Below are positions 56,465 to 64,000 of a DNA stretch of 64,000 nucleotides, piece after piece. A program made the translations under genes and the position numbers. The notes beneath the pieces were generated by a model. It ran no database searches. It was given only the letters and a program-made list of their open reading frames with translations, and was not told where the DNA came from. This stretch comes from Chelatococcus sambhunathii (GTDB lineage Bacteria; Pseudomonadota; Alphaproteobacteria; Rhizobiales; Beijerinckiaceae), in NCBI RefSeq assembly GCF_001418005.1, contig NZ_LIOL01000001.1:248001-312000 (forward strand), written 5' to 3'. How positions within the stretch are numbered: the first letter of the stretch is position 1; each line of letters opens with the position of its first letter.

Positions 56465-58429
56465 TCATGAGGTACGTCCCGGTACGAGGTTTCCCGCCTG
56501 CGTCCGGACCGCCTCCACCTCCGCCTCGGCACCGTCGAGCGATGTTATCTGCGCCTGCAGGTCGCACAACAGCACGAGGTTGGCCTCGCTGTCGTCCTGC
56601 GCCAATGCGCGCTCGGCCGCCTTCAACTCGCTATGTAGCGAGCGGCGGCGCCTTTGCAAGATGATGGCCTGACGCAGGGCATTCTCCACATCCGACAAAT
56701 CGGCGCCAGATTCAAGTACCCACGCGTCACCGGGCCGCACCGCACGGCGGAACTGCTCGACAACGGGACCGAGCCCTGCCCGCTCCAACCGTCCGACGAT
56801 GGCCGCGCCGTCGCTCGTTCCCTCGGCCGCCGCATCGACGAGCGCCGCCCTGAAGCGCGCCGCCTGGGCATCCGAAAAGTCGAGCGTCGCAATGGCCTCG
56901 CAGTGCTCCTCGAGCAGGCGCGGATGCACGAGGAGCGTCATGAGGATCAAGGCCTCACGCGGCGAAACCGCGGGTGCGCTGGCGGCGAACAGCGGATGCC
57001 GGGCGAGCAATGGGCTCGCCTTCGGCACGGACGCGACGGCGCCGCGCTGGCCCGCACCGCCGCGCCAGTGGCCGGGCGCGCGGCCGTAGCCGCGCTGCCC
57101 CCCGCCGTCACGGCCGCGCCAGGAACCGCCGCGACCGCCTGCTGCTGCCGGCATCGCGCCGGCGGGCGCCATCTCGCCGAGCCGCGCCATCAAATCTGCG
57201 CGATAATGCCGGCGCAACACTTCGTCCCGAACCTGGCCAAGCACCTCGCCGATGCGCCGCTCCAGCGCCGCCCGCCGCTCGGGCGTATCGAGCGGCCCGG
57301 CCTCCAGTTCGCGCGCCCACAGCATGTCGGACAAGGGCCGCGCCTGCGCCAGCACCGCCTCCATCGCCGCCGGCCCGCGGCTGCGCACGAGGTCGTCCGG
57401 ATCCTGTCCCTCCGGCAAGAGGGCGAAGCGCAGCGACTTGCCCGGTTGCAGGGCCGGCAGCGCCACGTCGATGGCGCGGAAGGCGGCGCGCTGGCCGGCC
57501 TTGTCGCCGTCGAAGCACAGGATCGGCTCATCGGCCATGCGCCACAGGAGGGCGAGCTGCTCCTCCGTCAGCGCCGTGCCGAGCGGTGCGACGGCGTGGT
57601 GAATGCCTGCGGCGCTCAACGCGATGACGTCGACATAGCCCTCGACGGCGATGACCACGCCCCTGTCGTGCGCCGCCTTGCGGGCCTGATGGTGGTTGTA
57701 GAGGAGCCGCCCCTTGTGGAAGAGCGGGGTTTCGGGCGAATTGAGGTATTTCGCCGGCACGTCGGCGCTCATCGCCCGCCCGCCGAAGGCGATCACCCGC
57801 CCGCGCACGTCCGCGATGGGAAACATCACCCGGTCGCGGAAGCGGTCGTAGGGGACGGCGACGTCCTCGCCCGTCACGAGCAGCCCAGCCTCGACCATCA
57901 TCTCCGACGGCACGCCCTTGGCCGCGAGGTGGTCGCGCAGCGCGAAGCGGTCGGCCGGCGCATAGCCGATGCGGAAGCGCCGCTGGATGTCGGGCCCGAG
58001 GCCGCGGCCGGCGAGATAGTCCCGCGCCTTCGCCCCCTCGCGCGCGGCGAGCGTCGCCTCGAAGAAAGACGCGGCGAGCTCGAGCACGTCGTGCAGGCTC
58101 TTGCGCTTCTCCTCCTCGGCGGCCGCCTCGCGCGAGACCTTCGGCAGCGTCACGCCCGCCTCGGCCGCGAGCCGCTCCACCGCCTCGGGGAAGGAGAGCC
58201 CGTCGACCTCCATGAGAAAGGTGAAGATGTCGCCGTGCTTGCCGGAGGAGAAGCAGTGATAGAAGCCCTTCTGGTCGTTGACGTAGAAGGAAGGCGTCTT
58301 CTCGGCGTTGAAGGGCGACAGGCCCTTCCACTCGCGCCCCGCCTTGATCAGGCGCACGCGCTTGCCCACCACCGCCGTCACCGGCAGCCGCGCCCTGATC
58401 TCCTCGAGGATGGAAGGCGGAAAACGCAT
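56465..58429 (-). CDS. dnaG: DNA primase DnaG
   Basis: Synthesises RNA primers at the replication fork. 654 residues: an N-terminal CHC2-type region, TOPRIM core with VEGYVDVIAL and LCFDGDKAG acidic motifs, and a C-terminal helicase-binding region. The zinc-ligand positions read Ser38, Asn41, Cys59, Ser62 (GLSPFNAEKTPSF; YHCFSSGKHG), so only one of four CHCC ligands remains. This loss is inferred to be a lineage trait, not damage, since the rest is intact. Upstream partner of rpoD, as in many proteobacteria. Confidence 0.97.
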   Translation of the reverse strand: MRFPPSILEEIRARLPVTAVVGKRVRLIKAGREWKGLSPFNAEKTPSFYVNDQKGFYHCFSSGKHGDIFTFLMEVDGLSFPEAVERLAAEAGVTLPKVSREAAAEEEKRKSLHDVLELAASFFEATLAAREGAKARDYLAGRGLGPDIQRRFRIGYAPADRFALRDHLAAKGVPSEMMVEAGLLVTGEDVAVPYDRFRDRVMFPIADVRGRVIAFGGRAMSADVPAKYLNSPETPLFHKGRLLYNHHQARKAAHDRGVVIAVEGYVDVIALSAAGIHHAVAPLGTALTEEQLALLWRMADEPILCFDGDKAGQRAAFRAIDVALPALQPGKSLRFALLPEGQDPDDLVRSRGPAAMEAVLAQARPLSDMLWARELEAGPLDTPERRAALERRIGEVLGQVRDEVLRRHYRADLMARLGEMAPAGAMPAAAGGRGGSWRGRDGGGQRGYGRAPGHWRGGAGQRGAVASVPKASPLLARHPLFAASAPAVSPREALILMTLLVHPRLLEEHCEAIATLDFSDAQAARFRAALVDAAAEGTSDGAAIVGRLERAGLGPVVEQFRRAVRPGDAWVLESGADLSDVENALRQAIILQRRRRSLHSELKAAERALAQDDSEANLVLLCDLQAQITSLDGAEAEVEAVRTQAGNLVPGRTS

Positions 58430-58642
58430 CGTCCTGCCTTTGCTCTAACGCATCCTAGCCGAAAGCGCACCGCGTGCGTGTCGCCCCGGCGCAAAGCAGT
58501 TGGCGGACGAGCTTATCAACGCAATCCACAGGCTTCTCCGAATCCGGGCCCGGGTTCAACCGGCTCGCCAGAGTATCACGCAGCGGCGCCCGCCCGGGCG
58601 GGGATCGTTTGACATGCCCCGTCAACCACTCGACAATTGGTC

Positions 58643-58867
58643 ATGGCCGAGGGATCGGACAACATCATCCTGCGCTACCTGAAGCGCATCGACGAGAAGG
58701 TCGATGCGCTACGCGAGGACAATCGCGAGATCAAGCAGCGCCTCGGCCTTCTCGAGCAACGATACGGGCTGCTCGAGCAGCAATACGCCTCGTTGTCATC
58801 CCGCATCGACCGTATCGAGGCCCGCCTCGACCGTATCGAGAAGAGGCTCGATCTCGTCGAGGTCTGA
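58643..58867 (+). CDS. Small coiled-coil protein
   Basis: 74 residues, almost wholly helical with heptad repeats: ILRYLKRIDEKVDALRED, then repeated QRYGLLEQQY and SRIDRIEARLDRIEKRLD units. No domain of known function is recognised. Similar short proteins are common in Hyphomicrobiales, sometimes beside toxin-like genes, but no toxin is next to it here. ATG at 58643; ends 4 bp before the convergent yqeY stop. Confidence 0.7.
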   Translation: MAEGSDNIILRYLKRIDEKVDALREDNREIKQRLGLLEQRYGLLEQQYASLSSRIDRIEARLDRIEKRLDLVEV

Positions 58868-58871
58868 CGGC

Positions 58872-59324
58872 TCACCCCGCGAGCTTGGCCTTCACCATCG
58901 CGCTCGCCTTGGCGAAATCCATGCGCCCGGCATATTTCGCCTTCAGGGCGCCGATGACCTTGCCCATGTCCTTGATGCCGGCGGCCCCGGTCTCGGCGAT
59001 GGCGGCGTCGATCGCCGCGCCGACCTCGGCCTCGTCCATCTGCTGGGGCAGGAAGGAGGTGATGACGGCGATCTCGCCCCGCTCCTGCTCGGCGAGTTCC
59101 GGCCGGCCGCCCTTCTCGTAGATCTCGGCCGATTCCTGGCGCTGCTTGATCATCTTCTGCAGCATGGCGAGGATCTCCTCCTCGCTCGCCTCGCCGCGGC
59201 CGGCGCCGCGGGCCTCGATGTCCTTGTCCTTGAGGGCGGCCTGGATGAGCCGCACGGTCGCGAGCCGCGGCTTGTCGCCCGCCCGCATGGCTTCCTTCAT
59301 GGCTTCGGTGAAGCGTGCGCGCAT
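58872..59324 (-). CDS. GatB/YqeY domain-containing protein
   Basis: 150 residues, cytosolic. Family segments: TEAMKEAMRAGDKPRLATVR, LQKMIKQRQESAEIYEKGGR, AEQERGEIAVITSFLPQQM and MGKVIGALKAKYAGRMD. The fold is shared with the tail domain of the GatB amidotransferase subunit, suggesting tRNA binding; the role is unproven. AGAGG lies 7 bp before the ATG. Divergent from carA, the standard neighbour in alphaproteobacteria. Confidence 0.94.
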   Translation of the reverse strand: MRARFTEAMKEAMRAGDKPRLATVRLIQAALKDKDIEARGAGRGEASEEEILAMLQKMIKQRQESAEIYEKGGRPELAEQERGEIAVITSFLPQQMDEAEVGAAIDAAIAETGAAGIKDMGKVIGALKAKYAGRMDFAKASAMVKAKLAG

Positions 59325-59483
59325 GACGATCCTCTCGTTGTTATGGCTTCCATCACGACAAGTACATTGACGCCGGCGCCCGCGCTTCTTAGGTTCCGCC
59401 GCCAGTGGCGCGGACGGCCGCAAGCGGCCGGCCCGGTTTTCATGGCCGGACGTGATGGCGTCGGCCGAGGGCTTAAACTGATC

Positions 59484-60698
59484 ATGGCGATGCTGCAAGA
59501 CGACGCAATGGCGGGCGGTTGGCAAGAGCCGCGCGCAACCGCTGTCCTCGTCCTGGCGGACGGCACCGTGCTCGAGGGCTTCGGCCTCGGCGCAACAGGC
59601 GAATCGACCGGCGAGGTCTGCTTCAACACGGCGATGACGGGCTACGAGGAAATCCTCACGGACCCCTCCTACGCCGGGCAGATCATCACCTTCACCTTTC
59701 CCCACATCGGCAATGTCGGCGTCAACGACGAGGACATCGAGACGGTCAACATGGCCGCCTCGGCCGAGGTGCGCGGCATCATCGTCCACGCCAACGTGAC
59801 GGAGCCCTCGAACTGGCGCGCAACGCGCCACCTCGACGCCTGGCTCAAGGCCCGCGGCATCGTCGGCCTGTCCGGCATCGACACCCGCGCGCTCACCGCT
59901 CTCATCCGCGAGAAGGGCATGCCCAATGCCGTCATCGCGCATGATCCTGCCGGAGATTTCGACATCGAGCGCCTGAAGAAGCGTGCAGCCGAGGTACCAT
60001 CGATGGACGGGCTTGACCTCGTGCCCCTCGTCGGCACCACGCAGCGCTACGAATGGGACGAAACGACGTGGGTGCTCGGCCAAGGCTATGGCCGACGCGA
60101 AGGCGAGGCCAGGCACCATGTCGTCGCGGTGGATTACGGTGTCAAGCGCAACATCCTGCGCCTGCTCGCGGCCCGCGGCTGCAAGGTCACCGTCGTGCCG
60201 GCGACTGCGACCGCCGAGGACGTTCTCGCCCTCTCACCTGATGGCGTCTTCCTCTCCAACGGCCCGGGCGACCCCGCCGCGACCGGCGAGTACGCCGTGC
60301 CGCTAATCCGCACGCTGCTTGACAGGAAGGTGCCGACCTTCGGCATCTGCCTCGGCCACCAGATGCTCGGCCTCGCCGTGGGGGCGAAGACGGCCAAGAT
60401 GCACCAGGGCCACCACGGCGCAAACCATCCGGTCAAGGACCACACGACCGGCAAGGTCGAGATCGTGTCCATGAACCACGGCTTCGCCATCGACCGCGAC
60501 AGCCTGCCGGAGAACGCCGAGGAGACGCATGTCTCGCTCTTCGACGGCTCCAATTGCGGCATCGCGCTGAAGGACCGCCCCGCCTTCTCCGTCCAGCACC
60601 ACCCGGAAGCCTCGCCCGGCCCGCAGGACAGCCATTATCTCTTCGACCGCTTCGTGGAGATGATGGACAGGCACAAGCCCGCCACCGAGCGGGCCTGA
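59484..60698 (+). CDS. carA: Carbamoyl phosphate synthase small subunit
   Basis: Glutaminase subunit supplying ammonia for carbamoyl phosphate (arginine and pyrimidine synthesis). 404 residues: N-terminal CPSase domain (CFNTAMTGYEEILTDPSY, GIDTRALTALIREKG) and class I glutaminase with FGICLGHQ (Cys nucleophile) and VQHHPEASPGP (His/Glu). Starts at ATG 59484; alternatives at 59490 and 59508 are close behind. Separated from carB by 312 bp including a terminator. Confidence 0.96.
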   Translation: MAMLQDDAMAGGWQEPRATAVLVLADGTVLEGFGLGATGESTGEVCFNTAMTGYEEILTDPSYAGQIITFTFPHIGNVGVNDEDIETVNMAASAEVRGIIVHANVTEPSNWRATRHLDAWLKARGIVGLSGIDTRALTALIREKGMPNAVIAHDPAGDFDIERLKKRAAEVPSMDGLDLVPLVGTTQRYEWDETTWVLGQGYGRREGEARHHVVAVDYGVKRNILRLLAARGCKVTVVPATATAEDVLALSPDGVFLSNGPGDPAATGEYAVPLIRTLLDRKVPTFGICLGHQMLGLAVGAKTAKMHQGHHGANHPVKDHTTGKVEIVSMNHGFAIDRDSLPENAEETHVSLFDGSNCGIALKDRPAFSVQHHPEASPGPQDSHYLFDRFVEMMDRHKPATERA

Positions 60699-60868
60699 GG
60701 GAACCGGCGCCGGCGGTGCCGAACGGGCTCTTGCCGGACCGGCTGCGATCCGCGAGCCTTGTCGGCGCCACCGCTGCGCCGGCCATATGAGCACGCGGCT
60801 CGGACGCGTTCGCGCGCAGGGCGCACAACCCTTTCCACGTCGACGATTCTCGTCTAAGAGGGCCGGAA

Positions 60869-60949
60869 CGTGGACGGAGCAAGCTCCCCGCCACGCACTC
60901 ACGGGGACGCGCTCCGGCTCTCAGAAGGCCGATGGCGCGGCCTTTTTTT
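60869..60949 (+). promoter_or_regulatory. Structured carB leader with hairpin and intrinsic terminator
   Basis: The carA-carB gap (60699-61010) has no credible gene. GGAGC (60876-60880) pairs with GCTCC (60883-60887) inside an outer CGTGG/CCACG stem (60869-60895); an equal GCTCC at 60911-60915 offers an alternative partner. A terminator follows. This could be attenuation of carB or just processing; no ligand is recognised. Confidence 0.4.
60925..60949 (+). terminator. Rho-independent terminator between carA and carB
   Basis: AAGGCCG (60925-60931) and CGGCCTT (60938-60944) form a 7-bp stem with a 6-base loop; T bases continue through 60949, so the T-run spans seven bases. It is 62 bp before the carB ATG, so carB needs read-through or its own promoter. 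Confidence 0.75.
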
Positions 60950-61010
60950 ATGTGCCCGGCCGATCCCGTGCCGGGCGCCCCAGGTCACGACGAAGACGCG
61001 AGCGACACGC

Positions 61011-64000
<2,990 letters not shown>

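Noticed and set aside
58630-58645. Shared leader AATTGGTCATG before the coiled-coil gene and before the LysR gene at 33529
   Set aside because: Eleven identical bases next to two unrelated genes in 64 kb is suggestive but not enough; no further similarity extends upstream.

Overview
The window is GC-rich, gene-dense chromosomal DNA from an alphaproteobacterium, most likely a member of the Hyphomicrobiales (Rhizobiales). The basis is the gene set (an ArsR-methyltransferase fusion beside metF, an alphaproteobacterial-type rpoD and dnaG, a class III adenylate cyclase, a bkd operon with lpdV, an EcfG-type promoter, the NAGGN osmolyte cluster) and the intergenic hairpins. I cannot name a genus. 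Both ends cut genes: metH runs off base 1 and carB runs off base 64000.

Layout. 1-3.2 kb: methionine/one-carbon operon (ArsR-methyltransferase, metF, metH; minus strand) with a 20-bp palindrome in front. 3.4-11 kb: tautomerase/LysR pair, B3/B4-domain protein, AMP nucleosidase, secreted SGNH hydrolase, NUDIX hydrolase behind a structured terminator-like leader, dadA with its divergent Lrp-type regulator. 11-19.1 kb: the most unusual locus, a type I secretion operon (ABC exporter, HlyD adaptor) led by two non-RTX repeat proteins, with a LuxR-type regulator downstream. 19.4-25.6 kb: KDPGal aldolase, then the N-acetylglutaminylglutamine amide (NAGGN) cluster (amidotransferase, synthetase, M42 peptidase) with a divergent MarR regulator and paired operator-like sites. 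25.6-36.7 kb: P1B-type ATPase, VOC protein, ABC-F ATPase, lytic transglycosylase, amidoligase-like protein, SDR/LysR pair, GST, AEC transporter, and two decayed genes. 36.9-41.8 kb: prkA-yeaH-spoVR behind a perfect-consensus EcfG general-stress promoter. 41.8-48.9 kb: LysR, polysaccharide deacetylase and the complete branched-chain 2-oxoacid dehydrogenase operon (E1 alpha, E1 beta, E2, E3). 48.9-49.3 kb: integrase remnant beside a tRNA with CAU anticodon. 49.4-54.2 kb: Tad-like VWA protein, azlCD, adenylate cyclase, DUF2798-type protein. 54.2-64 kb: housekeeping block rpoD-dnaG, a small coiled-coil protein, yqeY, carA, carB.

The best candidate for an undescribed system is the secretion locus at 12.4-19.1 kb. 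One gene encodes seven tandem repeats of 64 residues (one of 63, the last truncated) around an almost invariant SGGNGQSNTS block and a DxDxN motif, with no signal peptide, lysine or cysteine and a single arginine. Its neighbour carries divergent copies of the same two motifs in the same order. Together with the dedicated ABC/HlyD exporter this looks like a self-assembling, amyloid-like or beta-solenoid surface/matrix system. The TolC-type outer-membrane partner is not in the window.
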